NCBI RefSeq assembly: GCF_001746415.1
Contig: NZ_MEHJ01000001.1
Location: 5,338,501 to 5,402,500, forward strand
DNA length: 64,000 nt
From: Streptomyces agglomeratus
Lineage (GTDB): Bacteria > Actinomycetota > Actinomycetes > Streptomycetales > Streptomycetaceae
Direction: 5' to 3'
Shown: piece by piece, positions 19,255 to 29,934 of the stretch
Layout: each line of letters begins with the position of its first letter
How positions within the stretch are numbered: the stretch's first letter is position 1
The notes under the pieces: model-generated
Told to the model about the DNA's origin: nothing
What the model saw: only the letters and a program-made list of their open reading frames with translations
The model's database searches: none
Made by a program: the position numbers and the translations under genes

Positions 19255-19839
19255 TCAGGCCCGCAGGCCGTTGAGCAGGAGGTCCGACACGGCGGTGAAC
19301 TCGTCACCGATCGTGGGGCTCCGCCATTCCGCGGCGTGGCACGGATCGTGGAAGCGGGCGGTGGCGTCGAAGACCGCCTGCGCGGCGACCGCCGTGTCCT
19401 CGACCGCGAACTGGCCGGCGCGTACGCCCTCTTCGATGATCTCGCGGAGCTGTCCGGTCAACTCGCGGAGGTGCTCGTCGACGACGCCGCTGTTCTCCTC
19501 GATGAGCACGCCGTACGTGGCGAACAGCTCCGGGTCGTCGCCCGCCTTCTTGCGCTTGGCGTCGAACAGCGCCGACAGCCAGCGCCGCAGCTTCACCGGG
19601 GCAGGCTGCCCCGCGGTCGCGGTGATCGTCGCCAGCTGCCCCACCGAGCGCTCCAGCCAGCGGTCGGTCACCGCCTCGCGCAGCGCCGCCTTGGTGCGGA
19701 AGTGACGGTAGACGCTGCCGTGGCTGACGCCGAGCGCGCGCGCCACGTCGACGACGGTGGCCTTGGCCGGCCCGTACCGGCGCAGCACGTCCTCGGTGGC
19801 TTCGAGGATGCGTTCGGGGGTCAGGGCTTCTGGCGGCAT
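19255..19839 (-). CDS. TetR family regulator
   Basis: A 194-aa one-component repressor. The N-terminal HTH is ILEATEDVLRRYGPAKATVV followed by VARALGVSHGSVYRHFRTK (about 8-50). The C-terminal helical ligand domain has no recognisable inducer signature. ATG 19839 is used; GTG 19860 would add seven residues. It lies 50 nt after the aldo/keto reductase gene on the same strand and is the likely reader of the perfect palindrome at 20968-21001 that controls that gene and, if they form one operon, itself. Confidence 0.88.
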   Translation of the reverse strand: MPPEALTPERILEATEDVLRRYGPAKATVVDVARALGVSHGSVYRHFRTKAALREAVTDRWLERSVGQLATITATAGQPAPVKLRRWLSALFDAKRKKAGDDPELFATYGVLIEENSGVVDEHLRELTGQLREIIEEGVRAGQFAVEDTAVAAQAVFDATARFHDPCHAAEWRSPTIGDEFTAVSDLLLNGLRA

Positions 19840-19889
19840 GGCGGCTGCGCTGCCTTTCACTGGGCGGTGATCCCGACCGTACCCGCAGA

Positions 19890-20921
19890 TCAGTGCTCGC
19901 TGTCCAGGTGGGCCATCTGGTTCGCCGGGTAGCGCTCACCCGCGGCGACGCCGGCCGGGAAGGCGGCCTCGATCGCGGCCAGGTCATCGGCGTCGAGCGC
20001 CACGCCGAGGGCGCCGACGGCCTCGGCCAGCCGGTCCCTGCGGCGGGCCCCGACCAGCGGCACGATGTCGACGTCGTGCCGGCCGGCCCGGGAGAGCACC
20101 CAGGCGATGGCGATCTGGGCGACGGTGACGCCCTTCTGCCCGGCGATCTTGCGCAGGGTCTCGACCAGGCCGAGGTTGTGCCGGAGGTTCTCGCCCTGGA
20201 AGCGCGGGCTCATGCCGCGGAAGTCGCCGGGGGCCAGTTCGCGGTCATGGGAGAAGTGGCCGCTGATCAGACCGCGGGACAGCACGCCGTACGCCGTGAC
20301 GCCGATGCCGAGCTCGCGGGCCGTGGGCAGGATCTCGTCCTCGATGCCGCGCGAGAGCAGCGAGTACTCGATCTGGAGGTCCGAGACCGGGGCCACCGCG
20401 GCGGCCCGGCGGAGCGTGCGCGCGCCCACTTCGGAGAGACCGATGTGGCGGACGTGCCCGGCCTCCACCAGCTCGGCGATGGCGCCGACGGTCTCCTCGA
20501 CGGGGACGTCGGGGTCGACGCGGGCGATCCGGTAGATGTCGATGTGGTCGGTGCCGAGGCGCTGGAGCGAGTACGCCGCGAAGTTCTTGACGGCGGCGGG
20601 GCGGCCGTCGTAGCCGGTGAAGCCGCCCTCCACAGTGCGCAGGGCGCCGAACTTGACGCTGGTCAGGGCCTGTTCGCGGGCCGCGGCCGGGGCGGTGCGC
20701 AGCGCCTCGTTGATCAGCAGTTCGTTGTGGCCCATGCCGTAGAAGTCGCCGGTGTCGAGCAGCGTGATGCCGGCGTCGAGAGCGGCGTGGATGGTGGCGA
20801 TCGACTCAGCACGGTCGGCGTCGCCGTACAGCGCGGACATGCCCATGCAGCCGAGGCCCAGCGCCGAGACGCGGGGACCGGACGAGCCGAGGGTGCGGGT
20901 GGGGAAGGGCCGGGTGGTCAT
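19890..20921 (-). CDS. Aldo/keto reductase
   Basis: A 343-aa NADPH-dependent carbonyl reductase of the AKR superfamily. The N-terminal TRTLGSSGPRVSALGLGCMG is typical. The catalytic Tyr is in DTGDFYGMGHNE and the Lys in ALTSVKFGA; the His equivalent is replaced in HIDIYRIARVDP, where many relatives have YYQHR, so the tetrad should be checked. The cofactor loop is near the C terminus (PLVGARRRDRLAEAV). AGGAG precedes ATG 20921. Probably induced through the adjacent TetR protein. Confidence 0.9.
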   Translation of the reverse strand: MTTRPFPTRTLGSSGPRVSALGLGCMGMSALYGDADRAESIATIHAALDAGITLLDTGDFYGMGHNELLINEALRTAPAAAREQALTSVKFGALRTVEGGFTGYDGRPAAVKNFAAYSLQRLGTDHIDIYRIARVDPDVPVEETVGAIAELVEAGHVRHIGLSEVGARTLRRAAAVAPVSDLQIEYSLLSRGIEDEILPTARELGIGVTAYGVLSRGLISGHFSHDRELAPGDFRGMSPRFQGENLRHNLGLVETLRKIAGQKGVTVAQIAIAWVLSRAGRHDVDIVPLVGARRRDRLAEAVGALGVALDADDLAAIEAAFPAGVAAGERYPANQMAHLDSEH

Positions 20922-20957
20922 GGGGGCTCCTGGGGTCGTGGGGTGTCTGCTCCTACG

Positions 20958-20986
20958 ACTATGGAGTATGGACTGACAGATTCCAA
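20958..20986 (-). promoter_or_regulatory. Promoter of the aldo/keto reductase gene
   Basis: TTGGAA (20986-20981), a 17-nt spacer and CATAGT (20963-20958) on the minus strand, about 37 nt before the start codon. Confidence 0.6.
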
Positions 20987-21001
20987 TATCTGTCAGTCCA
21001 T
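20968..21001. promoter_or_regulatory. Perfect 14-bp inverted-repeat operator
   Basis: ATGGACTGACAGAT, 6-nt centre (TCCAAT), ATCTGTCAGTCCAT. It overlaps the -35 and spacer of the aldo/keto reductase promoter and is the expected binding site of the TetR protein encoded downstream. Confidence 0.75.
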
Positions 21002-21054
21002 TTTCGAGAGGCTGTCGAGCGGGAAATCTGGTGCCGGGCGCCCCGGCGGCCCGG

Positions 21055-21060
21055 TACTGT
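21055..21060 (+). promoter_or_regulatory. Leaderless-type -10 (TACTGT) before a 7-codon ORF
   Basis: TACTGT lies 7 nt before the ATG at 21068 and no ribosome-binding site is present. Confidence 0.5.
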
Positions 21061-21067
21061 CGGGGGC

Positions 21068-21091
21068 ATGTTCTTCCAGATCTACGAGTGA
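21068..21091 (+). CDS. Seven-codon leaderless ORF (MFFQIYE)
   Basis: ATG TTC TTC CAG ATC TAC GAG TGA. It starts 7 nt after a -10 element and ends 75 nt before the DUF6243 gene. Its start position relative to the promoter, rather than its length, makes it notable: the transcript should begin with this ORF. It could act as a regulatory leader or be a chance ORF. Confidence 0.4.
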   Translation: MFFQIYE

Positions 21092-21166
21092 GCGCGCGGC
21101 GGATCCCACGTCCGCCCCCCACCCGACGAATCCGCAGATCACTTCTCATCACTTCGGGAGAACCCC

Positions 21167-21382
21167 GTGGCAAAGAGCCGCAACAACCTGCTCGGCGTAG
21201 GCGGGCAGCGCAAGAGGATGTCCCGCGCCGAACTCGCGGACAACGGCCCCACGCGCAACGCCGACCGCAAGCTCGCGTCCGACCACAAGGAGGAGCTGCT
21301 GCGCAAGATGCGGGAGCGTACCGCCGCGGAAGAGGGCGGCGAGGCGGCCGCCGACGACGGTGCCCAGGACGCGCAGAGCTGA
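21167..21382 (+). CDS. DUF6243-like small basic/acidic protein
   Basis: A 71-aa protein matching my recollection of the Streptomyces DUF6243 family: MAKSRNNLLGVGGQRKRMSR, an acidic-basic helix (DHKEELLRKMRERTAAEE), and a disordered acidic tail. It has no cysteine, signal or membrane segment. Function unknown. The GTG at 21167 has CGGGAG upstream. A strong terminator follows, so with the 7-codon ORF it forms a compact transcription unit. Confidence 0.7.
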   Translation: MAKSRNNLLGVGGQRKRMSRAELADNGPTRNADRKLASDHKEELLRKMRERTAAEEGGEAAADDGAQDAQS

Positions 21383-21408
21383 CGTACCCAGCCATGTGGA
21401 CGTAGCAG

Positions 21409-21441
21409 GGGGCCCGGACCGCTGACAGCGGTCCGGGCCCC
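21409..21441. terminator. 14-bp terminator between DUF6243 and MFS genes
   Basis: GGGGCCCGGACCGC, loop TGACA, GCGGTCCGGGCCCC. It is perfect and serves two convergent genes. Confidence 0.88.
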
Positions 21442-21452
21442 TTCGCGTGTGC

Positions 21453-22907
21453 TCAGCGCGCCGCGCCCGCCGACGGCCGGTCCGCCGGGCAGTCCTCCAG
21501 CCTGGCGGCCGTCCGGCGCGCCGACCGCAGGGCCCACGGGCCGCTGGTCAGCGCCCCCACCAGCAGTACGCACAGTCCGCAGCCGGCGATGATCCACCAG
21601 GCCGGCCGGCTCGCCGCGACGAAGGTGCCGGTGTACGGCCGCTCGTGGACCCCTGCCGCGAGCACCGCGCCGATGACGGCGACGCCCAGCGTCTGGCCGA
21701 CCTGCCGGCTGGTCGAGGCGACCGCCGCGGCGACGCCCGCCTGGGCGCGCGGCATGCCGGACACGGCGGTGTTGGTGATCGGTGCGTTCACCATGCCGAA
21801 GCCGAGGCCGAACAGGACGTATCCGGTGAACAGCAGGGGCGTGGACGTCTCCGCCTCGAACGCCGCGAACAGCACCCCGCTCGCCGCCATAGCGCTCCCC
21901 GCCACCAGCAGCGACAGCCGGGGCCCCCGGCTGCCGACCAGGCGGCCCGAGAGCGGCGCGCAGACCAGGGTCAGCCCGGCCATGGGCAGCATGTACAGCC
22001 CGGCGTGCAGGGCCGAGAACCCCCGTACGTCCTGGAGGTACAGCGTGTTCACGAACAGGAAGCCGCCGAGCGCGGCGAAAGCGCACACCGCGATCACCGT
22101 CGCCCCGCTGAAGGGGGCGCTGCGGAAGAACCGGAGATCGATCAGCGGCTCGGTGCGTCTCGGTTCGTACAGGAGAAGGCCGGCGAGCGCCGTCGCGGCC
22201 GTTCCCGCGCACAGCAGGATCAGCGGCGACGTCCAGCCCGCCACGGGCGCTTCGATGATCGCGTACGTGAGCGATCCGAGCAGCGCCATGACCAGGAGCT
22301 GTCCGACCGGGTCGGGGCGGCGGGCCTTCGGGGCGCGCGACTCGGGAACGTACCGGACGGTCAGCAGCAGAGCCGCCAGGCCGACCGGCAGATTGACCCA
22401 GAAGATCGCCCGCCAGCCCACCGCGTCCACCAGCAGGCCGCCGATCAGCGGGCCTGCCGCCATGGAGATCCCCACCACACCGCCCCACATCCCGATCGCC
22501 CGCGCCCGCTCGCGCGGCTCGGTGAAGGTGTTGGTGATGATCGACATGGCGACGGGGTTGAGCATCGAGCCGCCGACGGCCTGGACCATGCGGAAGGCGA
22601 CCAGCGATCCGAGGTTCGGCGCGAGGGAACAGAGCAGCGAGCCGAGGGTGAAGAGCACCAGGCCGGCCTTGAAGACCTTGCGCCGCCCGATCCGGTCGGC
22701 GGTGGAGCCGGCGAGCATCAGCAGCGAGGCGAGCACGAGCGTGTACGCGTCGATCGTCCACTGCATCCCGGCGACCGTCGCGCCCAGTTCCGCGCGCATG
22801 GAGGGCAGGGCGACGTTGAGGGCGGTGTTGTCGAGGCTCACGATCAGCAGGCTCATGCAGCAGATCGCCAGCACCAGCGACCGCCGCCGGTGGGTGAGCT
22901 CGGGCAT
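21453..22907 (-). CDS. MFS drug efflux transporter (DHA2/EmrB-QacA type)
   Basis: A 484-aa membrane protein with 13-14 predicted helices. The DHA2 motif C region LDNTALNVALPSM is in helix 1, the loop 2-3 motif GSTADRIGRRKVF is intact, and WTIDAYTLVLASLLML is typical of EmrB/QacA pumps. The substrate is unknown; relatives export cationic drugs or natural products. The ATG at 22907 begins the first helix and sits 6 nt after TACTAT, so a leaderless mRNA is likely. It diverges from dusB across only 52 nt. Confidence 0.9.
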   Translation of the reverse strand: MPELTHRRRSLVLAICCMSLLIVSLDNTALNVALPSMRAELGATVAGMQWTIDAYTLVLASLLMLAGSTADRIGRRKVFKAGLVLFTLGSLLCSLAPNLGSLVAFRMVQAVGGSMLNPVAMSIITNTFTEPRERARAIGMWGGVVGISMAAGPLIGGLLVDAVGWRAIFWVNLPVGLAALLLTVRYVPESRAPKARRPDPVGQLLVMALLGSLTYAIIEAPVAGWTSPLILLCAGTAATALAGLLLYEPRRTEPLIDLRFFRSAPFSGATVIAVCAFAALGGFLFVNTLYLQDVRGFSALHAGLYMLPMAGLTLVCAPLSGRLVGSRGPRLSLLVAGSAMAASGVLFAAFEAETSTPLLFTGYVLFGLGFGMVNAPITNTAVSGMPRAQAGVAAAVASTSRQVGQTLGVAVIGAVLAAGVHERPYTGTFVAASRPAWWIIAGCGLCVLLVGALTSGPWALRSARRTAARLEDCPADRPSAGAAR

Positions 22908-22959
22908 ACGCGGATAGTACGGCGCCCTAACGACTCTCGCCGTACGGGACAATGGGGCC
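22908..22959. promoter_or_regulatory. Divergent leaderless promoters (MFS / dusB)
   Basis: TACTAT (22919-22914, minus) lies 6 nt before the MFS ATG. GACAAT (22948-22953, plus) lies 6 nt before the dusB ATG. The 52-nt region has no ribosome-binding sites for either gene. Confidence 0.55.
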
Positions 22960-24099
22960 ATGACCACCGCGCTCCCCATGCTCTCCATCGGCCCGCACTC
23001 CGTGCAGCCGCCGGTGGTGCTCGCTCCCATGGCCGGCATCACCAACGCCCCCTTCCGCACCCTGTGCCGTGAGTTCTCCGGCGGCAAGGGGCTGTTCGTG
23101 AGCGAGATGATCACGACGAGGGCGCTGGTCGAGCGCAATGAGAAGACGATGCAGCTGGTCCATTTCGACGCGACGGAGACGCCGCGCTCGATCCAGCTGT
23201 ACGGCGTCGACCCCGTCACGGTCGGCAAGGCGGTCCGCATGATCGTGGACGAGGACCTGGCCGATCACATCGACCTGAACTTCGGCTGCCCGGTCCCCAA
23301 GGTCACCCGCAAGGGCGGCGGCTCCGCGCTGCCGTACAAGCGGCCGCTGCTGCGGGCCATCCTGAACGAGGCCGTGTCCAACGCGGGTGACCTGCCGGTG
23401 ACGATGAAGATGCGCAAAGGCATCGACGACGACCACCTCACCTACCTCGACGCGGGACGGATAGCGGTCGAGGAGGGCGTCACGGCGATCGCCCTGCATG
23501 GGCGGACCGCGGCCGAGCACTACGGCGGTACGGCCGACTGGGACGCCATCGCACGCCTCAAGGAGCACGTCCCCGAGATCCCGGTCCTGGGCAACGGCGA
23601 CATCTGGTCCGCCGACGACGCGCTGCGGATGATGCGGCAGACCGGCTGTGACGGCGTGGTGGTCGGGCGCGGATGTCTGGGACGGCCGTGGCTGTTCGGG
23701 GACCTGGTGGCGGGCTTCGAGGGCACGGACGCGTACGCCGCCCCGACGCTGCGCGAGGTCGCCGCGGTGATGCGCAGGCACGCGGAACTGCTGGGGGAGT
23801 GGATCGGGGACGAGGCACGCGGGGTCATTGACTTCCGTAAGCACGTCGCCTGGTACCTGAAGGGTTTCTCGGTCGGATCAGAGATGCGCAAGAAGCTTGC
23901 GATCTCCTCATCTCTGGACGAGATGGACGCTCACTTGAGCGAGCTCAATCTGGATCAGGAGTGGCCGGAGGGGGCGGACGGGCCGCGGGGTCGTTCGTCC
24001 GGCAATGGGCGGGTTGTCCTGCCGGATGGCTGGCTGAAGGACCCGTACGACTGCTCCGCCGTGAGCGCGGAGGCGGAGCTGGACACGTCCGGAGGCTGA
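22960..24099 (+). CDS. dusB: tRNA-dihydrouridine synthase B
   Basis: A 379-aa FMN enzyme reducing uridines in the D-loop of tRNA. Motifs are APMAGITNAPFRTLC (FMN/phosphate), NFGCPVPKVTRKGGGSAL with the catalytic Cys, MKMRKGIDDDHLTYL, ALHGRTAAEHYGG and NGDIWSADDALRMM. The C-terminal helical domain is present, followed by a 50-residue low-complexity tail. The ATG at 22960 follows GACAAT with leaderless spacing. Confidence 0.94.
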   Translation: MTTALPMLSIGPHSVQPPVVLAPMAGITNAPFRTLCREFSGGKGLFVSEMITTRALVERNEKTMQLVHFDATETPRSIQLYGVDPVTVGKAVRMIVDEDLADHIDLNFGCPVPKVTRKGGGSALPYKRPLLRAILNEAVSNAGDLPVTMKMRKGIDDDHLTYLDAGRIAVEEGVTAIALHGRTAAEHYGGTADWDAIARLKEHVPEIPVLGNGDIWSADDALRMMRQTGCDGVVVGRGCLGRPWLFGDLVAGFEGTDAYAAPTLREVAAVMRRHAELLGEWIGDEARGVIDFRKHVAWYLKGFSVGSEMRKKLAISSSLDEMDAHLSELNLDQEWPEGADGPRGRSSGNGRVVLPDGWLKDPYDCSAVSAEAELDTSGG

Positions 24100-24197
24100 G
24101 ATTCGGGTCTCGGTCGGGTCTCATCTGAGACGTGATCCTCGCCACGCCTGATGCGGTCATTGCTCAGATGAGCGCATCGGGCGGGGCTGCACCTCTC

Positions 24198-24232
24198 AAA
24201 AGGTGGCACTGGGTGCCACCTTCTTTTGTTTT
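24198..24232 (+). terminator. Classic intrinsic terminator with T-tract
   Basis: AAGGTGGCAC-TGG-GTGCCACCTT followed by CTTTTGTTTTG. The 10-bp stem plus T-tract is unusually canonical for so GC-rich a genome. It ends the dusB transcript. Confidence 0.92.
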
Positions 24233-24476
24233 GATCGATCAAACCATCCGTCACTGTGTGGTGATCATATGATCCAAGGTCATTGCGCAATGTAGTTATG
24301 CGTTAAACACTTGAACGATCTCCAAAATCGGGCTCACCTAGTTGATCACTTTCGATCTGCTGGCGGACGAGTGGTTAAGGCCGCATGACAGTCAGGTGGA
24401 CGTACCCAGACACCTTCGATCTGGGTATGTTCCTCGCCGTCAGGGCAGCCACCGCGTCCTCGAGGAGTCGAGACCC
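24233..24476 (+). promoter_or_regulatory. AT-rich upstream region and structured leader of ppdK
   Basis: From 24233 to about 24360 the DNA is far richer in A+T than its surroundings and holds small palindromes (TGATCGATCA, ATCATATGAT, CATTGCGCAATG). Nearer the gene, TACCCAGA-N9-TCTGGGTA (24403-24427) can form a hairpin about 50 nt before the start codon. The combination suggests a strong or regulated promoter followed by an RNA leader. Confidence 0.5.
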
Positions 24477-27218
<2,742 letters not shown>

Positions 27219-27236
27219 TTCCGGCGGAAACACACG

Positions 27237-27268
27237 AGCGGCGGCACCTCGCACGAGGTGCCGCCGCT
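27237..27268. terminator. 15-bp terminator after ppdK
   Basis: AGCGGCGGCACCTCG, 2-nt turn, CGAGGTGCCGCCGCT, starting 19 nt after the ppdK stop; perfect pairing. Confidence 0.9.
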
Positions 27269-27645
27269 CTGTTGTGCATACGATCGGGCCCTGAAATGTT
27301 CAGGAAACAACAGAAAACAACAGCAGTTGAATTACGCCATTCTCCCCTGAAAGCTGCGGCAGGATGCGGTCGCCGGATCCCCACCCGGCGACCACATCCT
27401 GATACCTCGTCGGACACTGAGCCGCTACCTTCGCCGACCGCCGCCAGACCCAGCAAAGCCCCCCACGGCCTTCGCTGTGTCTTTCCGGTGACTCCGGTGT
27501 CGTGCCCGACGGGGAACAGCATTTCGTTCGGCACAGGGGGCGCGCGATGCGTTTCAACTGTGGCCGAAAGGCCGTGGTGACGGCCTGTGATTGCGTGCAT
27601 ACTCCTGCTGCGGGGACGATTGCGGATGCAACAGATGGGGCTTCG
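27269..27645. other. AT-richer intergenic region with palindrome and large hairpin
   Basis: About 380 nt with no supported gene and base composition lower in GC than the surroundings. It holds the palindrome CCTGAA-ATG-TTCAGG (27290-27304) and a large hairpin at 27360-27401. In-frame codons upstream of the regulator (to 27502) exist but do not match its paralog at 56.7 kb. Confidence 0.55.
27360..27401. repeat. Large inverted repeat upstream of the regulator
   Basis: CAGGATG-CG-GTCGCCGG, 8-nt loop, CCGGCGAC-CA-CATCCTG: 15 paired bases with one 2x2 internal loop. It could be a terminator, an operator or an RNA element. Confidence 0.6.
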
Positions 27646-28728
27646 GTGCTACGTGTTCATTTCTCCGGTGTTGACCTGTCGAGGATTCGGCTGTCCGACC
27701 GGCCGGACGCGTTGTGGGAAACGGTTCTCAGTTTTCACCGATTGCGCGACCGGCGCGGAGTCAAGGTGTTCGGAGAATGGCGCCGGGAATCACGGACTCG
27801 GTTGAACGGTGAAACACGGATACTGGCATCGGTCATACCCAACCGGGGTTATTTCCCCGATTTCCTGACGCCCCGTGAGGGAATACGCGGCATGGACACG
27901 GGCCTCGAAGCCGTGCGCGCCACCGCCCCCGAGCGGCTGCGCGCCGAGCTGGCCCTGCTCGCCGCCTCCCACCGCCTCGCCGGCCGTACGGCCCCGCAGA
28001 GCCCCGCGGCGTCCACCCGGCAGTGCCTCGCCCCGCTGGCGGGTGGCCGGGGCGAGCCGCTGGCCCGCCTCACCGGCGCTCTGCGGGGCTACCACCGCGC
28101 CGCCGTCGAACCGTACTGGCCGCACATCCAGGCCCGCGTCGAGGCCGACCGGGCGGCCAGGGGCCGCGCCCTGCTGGACGGCGGCGCGGACGAACTCCTC
28201 ACCTCGCTCCCGCCGATGCTGCGCTGGCGCCCGCCCGTCCTGGAGGCCGACTATCCGGTCGACCGGGACCTGTATCTGCGCGGCCGCGGCCTGCTGCTCC
28301 AGCCGTCGTTCTTCTGCCGCGGCACCCCGGTCGTCTACCGCGATCCGCACCTGCCTCCGGTGCTGGTCTACCCGGTGACCCACGCGGACGCTCCGGTGCC
28401 CGCCGACGACCCCGGACCGCCCCTCGGGCGCCTGATGGGACAGACGCGCTCCACGGTCCTGGGCACGATCGGCAGCGGCTGTACGACGAGCGAACTCGCG
28501 CGCAGGGCGGGAGTGTCGCTCGCCTCGGCGAGCCAGCACGCGTGCGTCCTGCGGGAAGCCGGACTCGTCGTCACGCTGCGGCACGGCAACGCGGTGCTCC
28601 ACACCCTGACACCACTGGGCGCCGCCCTGCTGCGGGGCGGCGCCACGGCGCAGGCGCTCGGGCCCCGGTCGGACGTGACGGGTGCGGGGGCCGTCAGGCC
28701 CGGAAGGGGCCCGTCACCTCATAGGTGA
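27646..28728 (+). CDS. ArsR-type winged-helix regulator with DUF5937-like N-terminal domain
   Basis: A 360-aa protein. A long N-terminal domain (about 1-240; VLRVHFSGVDLSRIRLSDRP, then PDFLTPREGIRGMDTGLE) is followed by a C-terminal winged helix (GSGCTTSELARRAGVSLASA then [19 protein letters not shown], about 275-335). It is a paralog of the gene at 56697-57716, whose start MLRIHFT fixes the start here at GTG 27646. The first 250 nt have lower GC and codons unusual for the host; the rest looks native. It overlaps the PhoX-like gene tail to tail by 35 bp. Targets and ligand are unknown. Confidence 0.78.
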   Translation: MLRVHFSGVDLSRIRLSDRPDALWETVLSFHRLRDRRGVKVFGEWRRESRTRLNGETRILASVIPNRGYFPDFLTPREGIRGMDTGLEAVRATAPERLRAELALLAASHRLAGRTAPQSPAASTRQCLAPLAGGRGEPLARLTGALRGYHRAAVEPYWPHIQARVEADRAARGRALLDGGADELLTSLPPMLRWRPPVLEADYPVDRDLYLRGRGLLLQPSFFCRGTPVVYRDPHLPPVLVYPVTHADAPVPADDPGPPLGRLMGQTRSTVLGTIGSGCTTSELARRAGVSLASASQHACVLREAGLVVTLRHGNAVLHTLTPLGAALLRGGATAQALGPRSDVTGAGAVRPGRGPSPHR

Positions 28729-29848
28729 TACCGCCGGATGAGCTGCCGCTCGTACCGCGCTGGCTGGAGAAGTACAGGCGCCTTCCGTCCGGCGAGAAGG
28801 CCGGGCCGCAGATCTCCGAGCCCGACTGTCCGTCGATCCGCAGGAAGGGCGCCACCACGTCGTCCGGCGTGATCACACAGATCTCCATGGTGCCGCCGTC
28901 CTCCGCGACGAACAGGTCGCCGGAGGCCGTGCCCGTGACGTTGTCGACACCCGTCAGCGGTGCGGTGCCGCTCACGAGGGAGTCGTCGTAGGCCAGCTCG
29001 ATGGTCTGGGCGGCCGCGTTGTACTGCCAGACGCGGTTGTCGCCCTTGGTGGTGAAATAGCAGACGTCGTCGGCGTAGTAGCAGCCCTCGCCACCGTTGA
29101 AGCGCTTGGCGCCCGAGACCTGGTTGCGGGTGGCCGTGGCGCCGCTGGGGTCGGGGACGGTGGCCCAGGTGACGGGTCCGGACGTACCGGAACCCATCTT
29201 CAGCACCTCCAGCCTGCCCGACGAGAGGTCGCCCCAGGTGGTGGGGGTGAAGCGGTAGAAGCAGCCGTCGGTGACGTCCTCGGTGAGGTAGATCGTCCGG
29301 CGCACGGGGTCGGCCGCGGCGGCCTCGTGCTTGAAGCGGCCCATGGCGTCGCGGCGTACGGCGGCCTTCACGCCCCACGGGTCGGTCTCGTAGACGTAGC
29401 CCCGGTCGACCTCCTCGCAGGACAGCCAGGTGTTCCACGGGGTCTTGCCGCCCGCGCAGTTCTGGCGGGTGGAGGACAGGATGCGGTACGCGCTGGTGAT
29501 CGCGCCGGTCGAGGAGAAGCGGACCGCGCCCGCGCCGCCGGAGGGGCTGATCTCCGAGTTGGAGACGTAGATCCAGCCGGTGCCGTCGGCGTAACACGCG
29601 CCGCCGTCCGGAGCGTTGTGCCAGGTGTACGCGGTGGAGCCGACCTTCTGGCCGGAGCGGGCTATGACGCGGCTGCTGAAGCCGGACGGCAGGCGTATGC
29701 CGTTGGCGTCGGCGGAGCCCAGGCCGCCGTAGGGGCCGGCGCCGGGCTGCGCGGGGTCGGCGTACGCCGCGCCGCGCCAGAGGGAGCCGCCGAAGGCGGC
29801 GACGGAGGTGCCGATGACAGCGCCGCGCAGGAAGCTACGACGTTCCAT
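28694..29848 (-). CDS. Tat-exported PhoX-like (DUF839) protein
   Basis: A 384-aa secreted protein. The N terminus has a twin-arginine signal, ERRSFLRG, then a hydrophobic stretch ending AAYADP. The mature part is a DUF839/PhoX-type beta-propeller with TPWNTWLSCEEVDRGYVYET, GRFKHEAAAADP and LFVAEDGGTMEI. PhoX enzymes are calcium/iron alkaline phosphatases, but this one is much shorter than typical PhoX (about 600 aa), so phosphatase activity is uncertain. Export by Tat implies folding with cofactor in the cytosol. Confidence 0.82.
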   Translation of the reverse strand: MERRSFLRGAVIGTSVAAFGGSLWRGAAYADPAQPGAGPYGGLGSADANGIRLPSGFSSRVIARSGQKVGSTAYTWHNAPDGGACYADGTGWIYVSNSEISPSGGAGAVRFSSTGAITSAYRILSSTRQNCAGGKTPWNTWLSCEEVDRGYVYETDPWGVKAAVRRDAMGRFKHEAAAADPVRRTIYLTEDVTDGCFYRFTPTTWGDLSSGRLEVLKMGSGTSGPVTWATVPDPSGATATRNQVSGAKRFNGGEGCYYADDVCYFTTKGDNRVWQYNAAAQTIELAYDDSLVSGTAPLTGVDNVTGTASGDLFVAEDGGTMEICVITPDDVVAPFLRIDGQSGSEICGPAFSPDGRRLYFSSQRGTSGSSSGGITYEVTGPFRA

Positions 29849-29934
29849 GTGTCACTCCAGGGTGGGGGACTGTGACCTCGGAACGTAAGCGTCTCGAATT
29901 GACAGTGCATCAACAACCGGTGAGCGGGAAGTGA

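Noticed and set aside
24360..24440. tRNA-like look (GAGTGGTTAAGG resembling a D-loop and TTCGATC resembling a T-loop) upstream of ppdK
   Set aside because: No acceptor stem, T-stem or anticodon stem can be paired around these segments, and the hairpin TACCCAGA/TCTGGGTA does not place TTCGATC in a 7-nt loop. Kept only as part of a structured leader.
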